A stretch of DNA of 64,000 nt from Apoderus coryli (GCA_911728435.2 OU452207.1:17013682-17077681); one strand, 5' to 3'; positions 33,185-46,655 are shown, counted from the first letter of the stretch. Numbers and translations are program-made. Notes: a model not told the origin generated them from the sequence alone.

Positions 33185-33465
33185 TTGTAAAATTAATGAA
33201 GATAAAATGATACTTTGATTACATTTTGTACTAAATTAAATTACATTTTATTTTTAAAATACACTGTATTCTTTTGTGTTATAGTGAAAATAATATAACA
33301 ATTATTGGTAGATTCACATCTAACAGAATATTCATGAAACAAGAATTTATAACTATTCATACCTTCGAATGTAGCAGCATAACTAATAGATGGCGCCACT
33401 AATATAACGCTAGTAATAGCTATGCAAATTATTGTACATATACGTGATTGGAAAACTAAATAAAT

Positions 33466-33482
33466 GTACTCGCTTCGGCGGT

Positions 33483-33522
<40 letters not shown>

Positions 33523-33572
33523 GGCCCCTGCGCAAGGATGCCACGCAAAATCGTGAAGCGTTCCACATTATT
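33466..33572 (+). ncRNA. U6: U6 snRNA, copy 21, altered 3' end
   Basis: Nt 76 is C (GGATGCCACG) and the T-run is broken (CATTATTTTG), which may weaken RNA polymerase III termination. Confidence 0.92.
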
Positions 33573-33853
33573 TTGTAAAATTAATGAATATAAAATGATA
33601 CTTTGATTACATTTTGTACTAAATTAAATTACATTTTATTTTTAAAATACACTGTATTCTTTTGTGTTGTAGTGAAAATAATATAACAATTATTGGTAGA
33701 TTCACATCTAACAGAATATTCATGAAACAAGAATTTATAACTATTAATACCTTTGAATGTAGCAGCATAACTAATAGATGGCGCCACTAATATAACGCTA
33801 GTAATAGCTATGCAAATTATTGTACATATACGTGATTGGAAAACCAAATAAAT

Positions 33854-33870
33854 GTACTCGCTTCGGCGGT

Positions 33871-33910
<40 letters not shown>

Positions 33911-33960
33911 GGCCCCTGCGCAAGGATGACACGCAAAATCGTGAAGCGTTCCACATTTTT
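33854..33960 (+). ncRNA. U6: U6 snRNA, copy 22
   Basis: Standard sequence. Confidence 0.96.
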
Positions 33961-34241
33961 TTGTAAAATTAATGAAGATAAAATGATACTTTGATTACAT
34001 TTTGTACTAAATTAAATTACATTTTATTTTTAAAATACACTGTATTCTTTTGTGTTGTAGTGAAAATAATATAACAATTATTGGTAGATTCACATCTAAC
34101 AGAATATTCATGAAACAAGAATTTATAACTATTAATACCTTTGAATGTAGCAGCATAACTAATAGATGGCGCCACTAATATAACGCTAGTAATAGCTATG
34201 CAAATTATTGTACATATACGTGATTGGAAAACCAAATAAAT

Positions 34242-34258
34242 GTACTCGTTTCGGCGGT

Positions 34259-34298
<40 letters not shown>

Positions 34299-34348
34299 GG
34301 CCCCTGAGCAAGGATGACACGCAAAATCGTGAAGCGTTCCACATTTTT
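34242..34348 (+). ncRNA. U6: U6 snRNA, copy 23
   Basis: Nt 8 T (the tetraloop closing pair becomes U-G) and nt 66 A. Confidence 0.95.
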
Positions 34349-34629
34349 TTGTAAAATTAATGAAGATAAAATGATACTTTGATTACATTTTGTACTAAAT
34401 TAAATTACATTTTATTTTTAAAATACACTGTATTCTTTTGTGTTGTAGTGAAAATAATATAACAATTATTGGTAGATTCACATCTAACAGAATATTCATG
34501 AAACAAGAATTTATAACTATTAATACCTTCGAATGTAGCAGCATAACTAATAGATGGCGCCACTAATATAACGCTAGTAATAGCTATGCAAATTATTGTA
34601 CATATACGTGATTGGAAAACCAAATAAAT

Positions 34630-34646
34630 GTACTCGCTTCGGCGGT

Positions 34647-34686
<40 letters not shown>

Positions 34687-34736
34687 GGCCCCTGCGAAAG
34701 GATGACACGCAAAATCGTGAAGCGTTCCACATTTTT
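34630..34736 (+). ncRNA. U6: U6 snRNA, copy 24
   Basis: Nt 68 A (GCGAA loop of the internal stem-loop). Confidence 0.95.
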
Positions 34737-35017
34737 TTGTAAAATTAATGAAGATAAAATGATACTTTTATTACATTTTGTACTAAATTAAATTACATTT
34801 TATTTTTAAAATACACTGTATTCTTTTGTGTTGTAGTGAAAATAATATAACAATTATTGGTAGATTCACATCTAACAGAATATTCATGAAACAAGAATTT
34901 ATAACTATTAATACCTTCGAATGTAGCAGCATAACTAATAGATGGCGCCACTAATATAACGCTAGTAATAGCTATGCAAATTATTGTACATATACGTGAT
35001 TGGAAAACCAAATAAAT

Positions 35018-35034
35018 GTACTCGCTACGGCGGT

Positions 35035-35074
<40 letters not shown>

Positions 35075-35124
35075 GGCCCCTGAGCAAGGATGACACGCAA
35101 AATCGTGAAGCGTTCCACATTTTT
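35018..35124 (+). ncRNA. U6: U6 snRNA, copy 25
   Basis: Nt 10 A and nt 66 A. Confidence 0.95.
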
Positions 35125-35405
35125 TTGTAAAATTAATGAAGATAAAATGATACTTTGATTACATTTTGTACTAAATTAAATTACATTTTATTTTTAAAAT
35201 ACACTGTATTCTTTTGTGTTGTAGTGAAAATAATATAACAATTATTGGTAGATTCACATCTAACAGAATATTCATGAAACAAGAATTTATAACTATTAAT
35301 ACCTTCGAATGTAGCAGCATAACTAATAGATGGCGCCACTAATATAACGCTAGTAATAGCTATGCAAATTATTGTACATATACGTGATTGGAAAACCAAA
35401 TAAAT

Positions 35406-35422
35406 GTACTCGCTACGGCGGT

Positions 35423-35462
<40 letters not shown>

Positions 35463-35512
35463 GGCCCCTGAGCAAGGATGACACGCAAAATCGTGAAGCG
35501 TTCCACATTTTT
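35406..35512 (+). ncRNA. U6: U6 snRNA, copy 26
   Basis: Nt 10 A and nt 66 A. Confidence 0.95.
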
Positions 35513-35793
35513 TTGTAAAATTAATGAAGATAAAATGATACTTTGATTACATTTTGTACTAAATTAAATTACATTTTATTTTTAAAATACACTGTATTCT
35601 TTTGTGTTGTAGTGAAAATAATATAACAATTATTGGTAGATTCACATCTAACAGAATATTCATGAAACAAGAATTTATAACTATTAATACCTTCGAATGT
35701 AGCAGCATAACTAATAGATGGCGCCACTAATATAACGCTAGTAATAGCTATGCAAATTATTGTACATATACGTGATTGGAAAACCAAATAAAT

Positions 35794-35810
35794 GTACTCG
35801 CTTCGGCGGT

Positions 35811-35850
<40 letters not shown>

Positions 35851-35900
35851 GGCCCCTGCGCAAGGATGCCACGCAAAATCGTGAAGCGTTCCACATTATT
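35794..35900 (+). ncRNA. U6: U6 snRNA, copy 27, altered 3' end
   Basis: Same nt 76 C and broken T-run as 33466. Confidence 0.92.
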
Positions 35901-36179
35901 TTGTAAAATTAATGAATATAAAATGATACTTTGATTACATTTTGTACTAAATTAAATTACATTTTATTTTTAAAATACACTGTATTCTTTTGTGTTGTAG
36001 TGAAAATAATATAACAATTATTGGTAGATTCACATCTAACAGAATATTCATGAAACAAGAATTTATAACTATTAATACCTTTGAATGTAGCAGCATAACT
36101 AATATGGCGCCACTAATATAACGCTAGTAATAGCTATGCAAATTATTGTACATATACGTGATTGGAAAACCAAATAAAT

Positions 36180-36196
36180 GTACTCGCTTCGGCGGT

Positions 36197-36236
<40 letters not shown>

Positions 36237-36286
36237 GGCCCCTGCGCAAGGATGACACGCAAAATCGTGAAGCGTTCCACATTTTT
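36180..36286 (+). ncRNA. U6: U6 snRNA, copy 28
   Basis: Standard sequence. Two bases are missing upstream (AATATGGCGCC), making a 386-bp unit. Confidence 0.95.
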
Positions 36287-36567
36287 TTGTAAAATTAATG
36301 AAGATAAAATGATACTTTGATTACATTTTGTACTAAATTAAATTACATTTTATTTTTAAAATACACTGTATTCTTTTGTGTTGTAGTGAAAATAATATAA
36401 CAATTATTGGTAGATTCACATCTAACAGAATATTCATGAAACAAAAATTTATAACTATTAATACCTTTGAATGTAGCAGCATAACTAATAGATGGCGCCA
36501 CTAATATAACGCTAGTAATAGCTATGCAAATTATTGTACATATACGTGATTGGAAAACCAAATAAAT

Positions 36568-36584
36568 GTACTCGTTTCGGCGGT

Positions 36585-36624
<40 letters not shown>

Positions 36625-36674
36625 GGCCCCTGAGCAAGGATGACACGCAAAATCGTGAAGCGTTCCACATTTTT
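36568..36674 (+). ncRNA. U6: U6 snRNA, copy 29
   Basis: Nt 8 T and nt 66 A, as at 34242. Confidence 0.95.
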
Positions 36675-36955
36675 TTGTAAAATTAATGAAGATAAAATGA
36701 TACTTTGATTACATTTTGTACTAAATTAAATTACATTTTATTTTTAAAATACACTGTATTCTTTTGTGTTGTAGTGAAAATAATATAACAATTATTGGTA
36801 GATTCACATCTAACAGAATATTCATGAAACAAGAATTTATAACTATTAATACCTTCGAATGTAGCAGCATAACTAATAGATGGCGCCACTAATATAACGC
36901 TAGTAATAGCTATGCAAATTATTGTACATATACGTGATTGGAAAACCAAATAAAT

Positions 36956-36972
36956 GTACTCGCTTCGGCGGT

Positions 36973-37012
<40 letters not shown>

Positions 37013-37062
37013 GGCCCCTGCGAAAGGATGACACGCAAAATCGTGAAGCGTTCCACATTTTT
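36956..37062 (+). ncRNA. U6: U6 snRNA, copy 30
   Basis: Nt 68 A, as at 34630. Confidence 0.95.
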
Positions 37063-37343
37063 TTGTAAAATTAATGAAGATAAAATGATACTTTTATTAC
37101 ATTTTGTACTAAATTAAATTACATTTTATTTTTAAAATACACTGTATTCTTTTGTGTTGTAGTGAAAATAATATAACAATTATTGGTAGATTCACATCTA
37201 ACAGAATATTCATGAAACAAGAATTTATAACTATTAATACCTTCGAATGTAGCAGCATAACTAATAGATGGCGCCACTAATATAACGCTAGTAATAGCTA
37301 TGCAAATTATTGTACATATACGTGATTGGAAAACCAAATAAAT

Positions 37344-37360
37344 GTACTCGCTACGGCGGT

Positions 37361-37400
<40 letters not shown>

Positions 37401-37450
37401 GGCCCCTGAGCAAGGATGACACGCAAAATCGTGAAGCGTTCCACATTTTT
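37344..37450 (+). ncRNA. U6: U6 snRNA, copy 31
   Basis: Nt 10 A and nt 66 A. Confidence 0.95.
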
Positions 37451-37731
37451 TTGTAAAATTAATGAAGATAAAATGATACTTTGATTACATTTTGTACTAA
37501 ATTAAATTACATTTTATTTTTAAAATACACTGTATTCTTTTGTGTTGTAGTGAAAATAATATAACAATTATTGGTAGATTCACATCTAACAGAATATTCA
37601 TGAAACAAGAATTTATAACTATTAATACCTTCGAATGTAGCAGCATAACTAATAGATGGCGCCACTAATATAACGCTAGTAATAGCTATGCAAATTATTG
37701 TACATATACGTGATTGGAAAACCAAATAAAT

Positions 37732-37748
37732 GTACTCGCTTCGGCGGT

Positions 37749-37788
<40 letters not shown>

Positions 37789-37838
37789 GGCCCCTGCGCA
37801 AGGATGACACGCAAAATCGTGAAGCGTTCCACATTTTT
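37732..37838 (+). ncRNA. U6: U6 snRNA, copy 32
   Basis: Standard sequence. Confidence 0.96.
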
Positions 37839-38119
37839 TTGTAAAATTAATGAAGATAAAATGATACTTTGATTACATTTTGTACTAAATTAAATTACAT
37901 TTTATTTTTAAAATACACTGTATTCTTTTGTGTTGTAGTGAAAATAATATAACAATTATTGGTAGATTCACATCTAACAGAATATTCATGAAACAAGAAT
38001 TTATAACTATTAATACCTTCGAATGTAGCAGCATAACTAATAGATGGCGCCACTAATATAACGCTAGTAATAGCTATGCAAATTATTGTACATATACGTG
38101 ATTGGAAAACCAAATAAAT

Positions 38120-38136
38120 GTACTCGCTTCGGCGGT

Positions 38137-38176
<40 letters not shown>

Positions 38177-38226
38177 GGCCCCTGCGCAAGGATGACACGC
38201 AAAATCGTGAAGCGTTCCACATTTTT
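38120..38226 (+). ncRNA. U6: U6 snRNA, copy 33
   Basis: Standard sequence. Confidence 0.96.
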
Positions 38227-38507
38227 TTGTAAAATTAATGAAGATAAAATGATACTTTGATTACATTTTGTACTAAATTAAATTACATTTTATTTTTAAA
38301 ATACACTGTATTCTTTTGTGTTGTAGTGAAAATAATATAACAATTATTGGTAGATTCACATCTAACAGAATATTCATGAAACAAGAATTTATAACTATTA
38401 ATACCTTTGAATGTAGCAGCATAACTAATAGATGGCGCCACTAATATAACGCTAGTAATAGCTATGCAAATTATTGTACATATACGTGATTGGAAAACCA
38501 AATAAAT

Positions 38508-38524
38508 GTACTCGCTTCGGCGGT

Positions 38525-38564
<40 letters not shown>

Positions 38565-38614
38565 GGCCCCTGCGCAAGGATGACACGCAAAATCGTGAAG
38601 CGTTCCACATTTTT
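38508..38614 (+). ncRNA. U6: U6 snRNA, copy 34
   Basis: Standard sequence. Confidence 0.96.
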
Positions 38615-38895
38615 TTGTAAAATTAATGAAGATAAAATGATACTTTGATTACATTTTGTACTAAATTAAATTACATTTTATTTTTAAAATACACTGTATT
38701 CTTTTGTGTTGTAGTGAAAATAATATAACAATTATTGGTAGATTCACATCTAACAGAATATTCATGAAACAAGAATTTATAATTATTAATACCTTTGAAT
38801 GTAGCAGCATAACTAATAGATGGCGCCACTAATATAACGCTAGTAATAGCTATGCAAATTATTGTACATATACGTGATTGGAAAACCAAATAAAT

Positions 38896-38912
38896 GTACT
38901 CGCTACGGCGGT

Positions 38913-38952
<40 letters not shown>

Positions 38953-39002
38953 GGCCCCTGAGCAAGGATGACACGCAAAATCGTGAAGCGTTCCACATTT
39001 TT
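38896..39002 (+). ncRNA. U6: U6 snRNA, copy 35
   Basis: Nt 10 A and nt 66 A; spacer has TATAATTATT. Confidence 0.95.
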
Positions 39003-39283
39003 TTGTAAAATTAATGAAGATAAAATGATACTTTGATTACATTTTGTACTAAATTAAATTACATTTTATTTTTAAAATACACTGTATTCTTTTGTGTTGT
39101 AGTGAAAATAATATAACAATTATTGGTAGATTCACATCTAACAGAATATTCATGAAACAAGAATTTATAACTATTAATACCTTTGAATGTAGCAGCATAA
39201 CTAATAGATGGCGCCACTAATATAACGCTAGTAATAGCTATGCAAATTATTGTACATATACGTGATTGGAAAACCAAATAAAT

Positions 39284-39300
39284 GTACTCGCTTCGGCGGT

Positions 39301-39340
<40 letters not shown>

Positions 39341-39390
39341 GGCCCCTGAGCAAGGATGACACGCAAAATCGTGAAGCGTTCCACATTTTT
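39284..39390 (+). ncRNA. U6: U6 snRNA, copy 36
   Basis: Nt 66 A. Confidence 0.95.
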
Positions 39391-39671
39391 TTGTAAAATT
39401 AATGAAGATAAAATGATACTTTGATTACATTTTGTACTAAATTAAATTACATTTTATTTTTAAAATACACTGTATTCTTTTGTGTTGTAGTGAAAATAAT
39501 ATAACAATTATTGGTAGATTCACATCTAACAGAATATTCATGAAACAAGAATTTATAACTATTAATACCTTCGAATGTAGCAGCATAACTAATAGATGGC
39601 GCCACTAATATAACGCTAGTAATAGCTATGCAAATTATTGTACATATACGTGATTGGAAAACCAAATAAAT

Positions 39672-39688
39672 GTACTCGCTTCGGCGGT

Positions 39689-39728
<40 letters not shown>

Positions 39729-39778
39729 GGCCCCTGCGCAAGGATGACACGCAAAATCGTGAAGCGTTCCACATTTTT
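39672..39778 (+). ncRNA. U6: U6 snRNA, copy 37
   Basis: Standard sequence. Confidence 0.96.
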
Positions 39779-40059
39779 TTGTAAAATTAATGAAGATAAA
39801 ATGATACTTTGATTACATTTTTTACTAAATTAAATTACATTTTATTTTTAAAATACACTGTATTCTTTTGTGTTATAGTGAAAATAATATAACAATTATT
39901 GGTAGATTCACATCTAACAGAATATTCATGAAACAAGAATTTATAATTATTAATACCTTTGAATGTAGCAGCATAACTAATAGATGGCGCCACTAATATA
40001 ACGCTAGTAATAGCTATGCAAATTATTGTACATATACGTGATTGGAAAACCAAATAAAT

Positions 40060-40076
40060 GTACTCGCTACGGCGGT

Positions 40077-40116
<40 letters not shown>

Positions 40117-40166
40117 GGCCCCTGAGCAAGGATGACACGCAAAATCGTGAAGCGTTCCACATTTTT
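40060..40166 (+). ncRNA. U6: U6 snRNA, copy 38
   Basis: Nt 10 A and nt 66 A; spacer has TATAATTATT. First unit of the 9-unit higher-order repeat. Confidence 0.95.
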
Positions 40167-40447
40167 TTGTAAAATTAATGAAGATAAAATGATACTTTGA
40201 TTACATTTTGTAATAAATTAAATTACATTTTATTTTTAAAATACACTGTATTCTTTTGTGTTGTAGTGAAAATAATATAACAATTATTGGTAGATTCACA
40301 TCTAACAGAATATTCATGAAACAAGAATTTATAACTATTAATACCTTTGAATGTAGCAGCATAACTAATAGATGGCGCCACTAATATAACGCTAGTAATA
40401 GCTATGCAAATTATTGTACATATACGTGATTGGAAAACCAAATAAAT

Positions 40448-40464
40448 GTACTCGCTTCGGCGGT

Positions 40465-40504
<40 letters not shown>

Positions 40505-40554
40505 GGCCCCTGAGCAAGGATGACACGCAAAATCGTGAAGCGTTCCACATTTTT
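40448..40554 (+). ncRNA. U6: U6 snRNA, copy 39
   Basis: Nt 66 A; upstream spacer has GTAATAAATT. Confidence 0.95.
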
Positions 40555-40835
40555 TTGTAAAATTAATGAAGATAAAATGATACTTTGATTACATTTTGTA
40601 CTAAATTAAATTACATTTTATTTTTAAAATACACTGTATTCTTTTGTGTTGTAGTGAAAATAATATAACAATTATTGGTAGATTCACATCTAACAGAATA
40701 TTCATGAAACAAGAATTTATAACTATTAATACCTTCGAATGTAGCAGCATAACTAATAGATGGCGCCACTAATATAACGCTAGTAATAGCTATGCAAATT
40801 ATTGTACATATACGTGATTGGAAAACCAAATAAAT

Positions 40836-40852
40836 GTACTCGCTTCGGCGGT

Positions 40853-40892
<40 letters not shown>

Positions 40893-40942
40893 GGCCCCTG
40901 AGCAAGGATGACACGCAAAATCGTGAAGCGTTCCACATTTTT
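40836..40942 (+). ncRNA. U6: U6 snRNA, copy 40
   Basis: Nt 66 A. Confidence 0.95.
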
Positions 40943-41223
40943 TTGTAAAATTAATGAAGATAAAATGATACTTTGATTACATTTTGTACTAAATTAAATT
41001 ACATTTTATTTTTAAAATACACTGTATTCTTTTGTGTTATAGTGAAAATAATATAACAATTATTGGTAGATTCACATCTAACAGAATATTCATGAAACAA
41101 GAATTTATAACTATTAATACCTTCGAATGTAGCAGCATAACTAATAGATGGCGCCACTAATATAACGCTAGTAATAGCTATGCAAATTATTGTACATATA
41201 CGTGATTGGAAAACCAAATAAAT

Positions 41224-41240
41224 GTACTCGCTTCGGCGGT

Positions 41241-41280
<40 letters not shown>

Positions 41281-41330
41281 GGCCCCTGCGCAAGGATGAC
41301 ACGCAAAATCGTGAAGCGTTCCACATTTTT
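41224..41330 (+). ncRNA. U6: U6 snRNA, copy 41
   Basis: Standard sequence. Confidence 0.96.
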
Positions 41331-41611
41331 TTGTAAAATTAATGAAGATAAAATGATACTTTGATTACATTTTTTACTAAATTAAATTACATTTTATTTT
41401 TAAAATACACTGTATTCTTTTGTGTTATAGTGAAAATAATATAACAATTATTGGTAGATTCACATCTAACAGAATATTCATGAAACAAGAATTTATAACT
41501 ATTAATACCTTCGAATGTAGCAGCATAACTAATAGATGGCGCCACTAATATAACGCTAGTAATAGCTATGCAAATTATTGTACATATACGTGATTGGAAA
41601 ACCAAATAAAT

Positions 41612-41628
41612 GTACTCGCTTCGGCGGT

Positions 41629-41668
<40 letters not shown>

Positions 41669-41718
41669 GGCCCCTGCGCAAGGATGACACGCAAAATCGT
41701 GAAGCGTTCCACATTTTT
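41612..41718 (+). ncRNA. U6: U6 snRNA, copy 42
   Basis: Standard sequence. Confidence 0.96.
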
Positions 41719-41999
41719 TTGTAAAATTAATGAAGATAAAATGATACTTTGATTACATTTTGTACTAAATTAAATTACATTTTATTTTTAAAATACACTG
41801 TATTCTTTTGTGTTATAGTGAAAATAATATAACAATTATTGGTAGATTCACATCTAACAGAATATTCATGAAACAAGAATTTATAACTATTCATACCTTC
41901 GAATGTAGCAGCATAACTAATAGATGGCGCCACTAATATAACGCTAGTAATAGCTATGCAAATTATTGTACATATACGTGATTGGAAAACTAAATAAAT

Positions 42000-42016
42000 G
42001 TACTCGCTTCGGCGGT

Positions 42017-42056
<40 letters not shown>

Positions 42057-42106
42057 GGCCCCTGCGCAAGGATGACACGCAAAATCGTGAAGCGTTCCAC
42101 ATTTTT
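42000..42106 (+). ncRNA. U6: U6 snRNA, copy 43
   Basis: Standard sequence; promoter has AAAACTAAAT. Confidence 0.96.
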
Positions 42107-42387
42107 TTGTAAAATTAATGAAGATAAAATGATACTTTGATTACATTTTGTACTAAATTAAATTACATTTTATTTTTAAAATACACTGTATTCTTTTGTG
42201 TTGTAGTGAAAATAATATAACAATTATTGGTAGATTCACATCTAACAGAATATTCATGAAACAAGAATTTATAACTATTAATACCTTCGAATGTAGCAGC
42301 ATAACTAATAGATGGCGCCACTAATATAACGCTAGTAATAGCTATGCAAATTATTGAACATATACGTGATTGGAAAACCAAATAAAT

Positions 42388-42404
42388 GTACTCGCTTCGG
42401 CGGT

Positions 42405-42444
<40 letters not shown>

Positions 42445-42494
42445 GGCCCCTGAGCAAGGATGACACGCAAAATCGTGAAGCGTTCCACATTTTT
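42388..42494 (+). ncRNA. U6: U6 snRNA, copy 44
   Basis: Nt 66 A; promoter has ATTGAACATATAC. Confidence 0.95.
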
Positions 42495-42775
42495 TTGTAA
42501 AATTAATGAAGATAAAATGATACTTTGATTACATTTTGTACTAAATTAAATTACATTTTATTTTTAAAATACACTGTATTCTTTTGTGTTGTAGTGAAAA
42601 TAATATAACAATTATTGGTAGATTCACATCTAACAGAATATTCATGAAACAAGAATTTATAACTATTAATACCTTCGAATGTAGCAGCATAACTAATAGA
42701 TGGCGCCACTAATATAACGCTAGTAATAGCTATGCAAATTATTGTACATATACGTGATTGGAAAACCAAATAAAT

Positions 42776-42792
42776 GTACTCGCTTCGGCGGT

Positions 42793-42832
<40 letters not shown>

Positions 42833-42882
42833 GGCCCCTGCGCAAGGATGACACGCAAAATCGTGAAGCGTTCCACATTTTT
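42776..42882 (+). ncRNA. U6: U6 snRNA, copy 45
   Basis: Standard sequence. Confidence 0.96.
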
Positions 42883-43163
42883 TTGTAAAATTAATGAAGA
42901 TAAAATGATACTTTGATTACATTTTGTACTAAATTAAATTACATTTTATTTTTAAAATACACTGTATTCTTTTGTGTTGTAGTGAAAATAATATAACAAT
43001 TATTGGTAGATTCACATCTAACAGAATATTCATGAAACAAGAATTTATAACTATTAATACCTTTGAATGTAGCAGCATAACTAATAGATGGCGCCACTAA
43101 TATAACGCTAGTAATAGCTATGCAAATTATTGTACATATACGTGATTGGAAAACCAAATAAAT

Positions 43164-43180
43164 GTACTCGCTTCGGCGGT

Positions 43181-43220
<40 letters not shown>

Positions 43221-43270
43221 GGCCCCTGCGCAAGGATGACACGCAAAATCGTGAAGCGTTCCACATTTTT
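43164..43270 (+). ncRNA. U6: U6 snRNA, copy 46
   Basis: Standard sequence. Confidence 0.96.
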
Positions 43271-43551
43271 TTGTAAAATTAATGAAGATAAAATGATACT
43301 TTGATTACATTTTGTACTAAATTAAATTACATTTTATTTTTAAAATACACTGTATTCTTTTGTGTTGTAGTGAAAATAATATAACAATTATTGGTAGATT
43401 CACATCTAACAGAATATTCATGAAACAAGAATTTATAATTATTAATACCTTTGAATGTAGCAGCATAACTAATAGATGGCGCCACTAATATAACGCTAGT
43501 AATAGCTATGCAAATTATTGTACATATACGTGATTGGAAAACCAAATAAAT

Positions 43552-43568
43552 GTACTCGCTACGGCGGT

Positions 43569-43608
<40 letters not shown>

Positions 43609-43658
43609 GGCCCCTGAGCAAGGATGACACGCAAAATCGTGAAGCGTTCCACATTTTT
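43552..43658 (+). ncRNA. U6: U6 snRNA, copy 47
   Basis: Nt 10 A and nt 66 A; start of the second 9-unit repeat. Confidence 0.95.
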
Positions 43659-43939
43659 TTGTAAAATTAATGAAGATAAAATGATACTTTGATTACATTT
43701 TGTAATAAATTAAATTACATTTTATTTTTAAAATACACTGTATTCTTTTGTGTTGTAGTGAAAATAATATAACAATTATTGGTAGATTCACATCTAACAG
43801 AATATTCATGAAACAAGAATTTATAACTATTAATACCTTTGAATGTAGCAGCATAACTAATAGATGGCGCCACTAATATAACGCTAGTAATAGCTATGCA
43901 AATTATTGTACATATACGTGATTGGAAAACCAAATAAAT

Positions 43940-43956
43940 GTACTCGCTTCGGCGGT

Positions 43957-43996
<40 letters not shown>

Positions 43997-44046
43997 GGCC
44001 CCTGAGCAAGGATGACACGCAAAATCGTGAAGCGTTCCACATTTTT
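43940..44046 (+). ncRNA. U6: U6 snRNA, copy 48
   Basis: Nt 66 A; spacer as at 40448. Confidence 0.95.
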
Positions 44047-44327
44047 TTGTAAAATTAATGAAGATAAAATGATACTTTGATTACATTTTGTACTAAATTA
44101 AATTACATTTTATTTTTAAAATACACTGTATTCTTTTGTGTTGTAGTGAAAATAATATAACAATTATTGGTAGATTCACATCTAACAGAATATTCATGAA
44201 ACAAGAATTTATAACTATTAATACCTTCGAATGTAGCAGCATAACTAATAGATGGCGCCACTAATATAACGCTAGTAATAGCTATGCAAATTATTGTACA
44301 TATACGTGATTGGAAAACCAAATAAAT

Positions 44328-44344
44328 GTACTCGCTTCGGCGGT

Positions 44345-44384
<40 letters not shown>

Positions 44385-44434
44385 GGCCCCTGCGCAAGGA
44401 TGACACGCAAAATCGTGAAGCGTTCCACATTTTT
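44328..44434 (+). ncRNA. U6: U6 snRNA, copy 49
   Basis: Nt 66 C, although its 9-unit counterpart (40836) has A. Confidence 0.95.
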
Positions 44435-44715
44435 TTGTAAAATTAATGAAGATAAAATGATACTTTGATTACATTTTTTACTAAATTAAATTACATTTTA
44501 TTTTTAAAATACACTGTATTCTTTTGTGTTATAGTGAAAATAATATAACAATTATTGGTAGATTCACATCTAACAGAATATTCATGAAACAAGAATTTAT
44601 AACTATTAATACCTTCGAATGTAGCAGCATAACTAATAGATGGCGCCACTAATATAACGCTAGTAATAGCTATGCAAATTATTGTACATATACGTGATTG
44701 GAAAACCAAATAAAT

Positions 44716-44732
44716 GTACTCGCTTCGGCGGT

Positions 44733-44772
<40 letters not shown>

Positions 44773-44822
44773 GGCCCCTGCGCAAGGATGACACGCAAAA
44801 TCGTGAAGCGTTCCACATTTTT
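44716..44822 (+). ncRNA. U6: U6 snRNA, copy 50
   Basis: Standard sequence. Confidence 0.96.
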
Positions 44823-45103
44823 TTGTAAAATTAATGAAGATAAAATGATACTTTGATTACATTTTTTACTAAATTAAATTACATTTTATTTTTAAAATAC
44901 ACTGTATTCTTTTGTGTTATAGTGAAAATAATATAACAATTATTGGTAGATTCACATCTAACAGAATATTCATGAAACAAGAATTTATAACTATTAATAC
45001 CTTCGAATGTAGCAGCATAACTAATAGATGGCGCCACTAATATAACGCTAGTAATAGCTATGCAAATTATTGTACATATACGTGATTGGAAAACCAAATA
45101 AAT

Positions 45104-45120
45104 GTACTCGCTTCGGCGGT

Positions 45121-45160
<40 letters not shown>

Positions 45161-45210
45161 GGCCCCTGCGCAAGGATGACACGCAAAATCGTGAAGCGTT
45201 CCACATTTTT
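45104..45210 (+). ncRNA. U6: U6 snRNA, copy 51
   Basis: Standard sequence. Confidence 0.96.
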
Positions 45211-45491
45211 TTGTAAAATTAATGAAGATAAAATGATACTTTGATTACATTTTGTACTAAATTAAATTACATTTTATTTTTAAAATACACTGTATTCTTT
45301 TGTGTTATAGTGAAAATAATATAACAATTATTGGTAGATTCACATCTAACAGAATATTCATGAAACAAGAATTTATAACTATTCATACCTTCGAATGTAG
45401 CAGCATAACTAATAGATGGCGCCACTAATATAACGCTAGTAATAGCTATGCAAATTATTGTACATATACGTGATTGGAAAACTAAATAAAT

Positions 45492-45508
45492 GTACTCGCT
45501 TCGGCGGT

Positions 45509-45548
<40 letters not shown>

Positions 45549-45598
45549 GGCCCCTGCGCAAGGATGACACGCAAAATCGTGAAGCGTTCCACATTTTT
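45492..45598 (+). ncRNA. U6: U6 snRNA, copy 52
   Basis: Standard sequence; AAAACTAAAT promoter as at 42000. Confidence 0.96.
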
Positions 45599-45879
45599 TT
45601 GTAAAATTAATGAAGATAAAATGATACTTTGATTACATTTTGTACTAAATTAAATTACATTTTATTTTTAAAATACACTGTATTCTTTTGTGTTGTAGTG
45701 AAAATAATATAACAATTATTGGTAGATTCACATCTAACAGAATATTCATGAAACAAGAATTTATAACTATTAATACCTTCGAATGTAGCAGCATAACTAA
45801 TAGATGGCGCCACTAATATAACGCTAGTAATAGCTATGCAAATTATTGAACATATACGTGATTGGAAAACCAAATAAAT

Positions 45880-45896
45880 GTACTCGCTTCGGCAGT

Positions 45897-45936
<40 letters not shown>

Positions 45937-45986
45937 GGCCCCTGAGCAAGGATGACACGCAAAATCGTGAAGCGTTCCACATTTTT
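45880..45986 (+). ncRNA. U6: U6 snRNA, copy 53
   Basis: Nt 15 A and nt 66 A; promoter as at 42388. Confidence 0.95.
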
Positions 45987-46267
45987 TTGTAAAATTAATG
46001 AAGATAAAATGATACTTTGATTACATTTTGTACTAAATTAAATTACATTTTATTTTTAAAATACACTGTATTCTTTTGTGTTGTAGTGAAAATAATATAA
46101 CAATTATTGGTAGATTCACATCTAACAGAATATTCATGAAACAAGAATTTATAACTATTAATACCTTCGAATGTAGCAGCATAACTAATAGATGGCGCCA
46201 CTAATATAACGCTAGTAATAGCTATGCAAATTATTGTACATATACGTGATTGGAAAACCAAATAAAT

Positions 46268-46284
46268 GTACTCGCTTCGGCGGT

Positions 46285-46324
<40 letters not shown>

Positions 46325-46374
46325 GGCCCCTGCGCAAGGATGACACGCAAAATCGTGAAGCGTTCCACATTTTT
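46268..46374 (+). ncRNA. U6: U6 snRNA, copy 54
   Basis: Standard sequence. Confidence 0.96.
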
Positions 46375-46655
46375 TTGTAAAATTAATGAAGATAAAATGA
46401 TACTTTGATTACATTTTGTACTAAATTAAATTACATTTTATTTTTAAAATACACTGTATTCTTTTGTGTTGTAGTGAAAATAATATAACAATTATTGGTA
46501 GATTCACATCTAACAGAATATTCATGAAACAAGAATTTATAACTATTAATACCTTTGAATGTAGCAGCATAACTAATAGATGGCGCCACTAATATAACGC
46601 TAGTAATAGCTATGCAAATTATTGTACATATACGTGATTGGAAAACCAAATAAAT

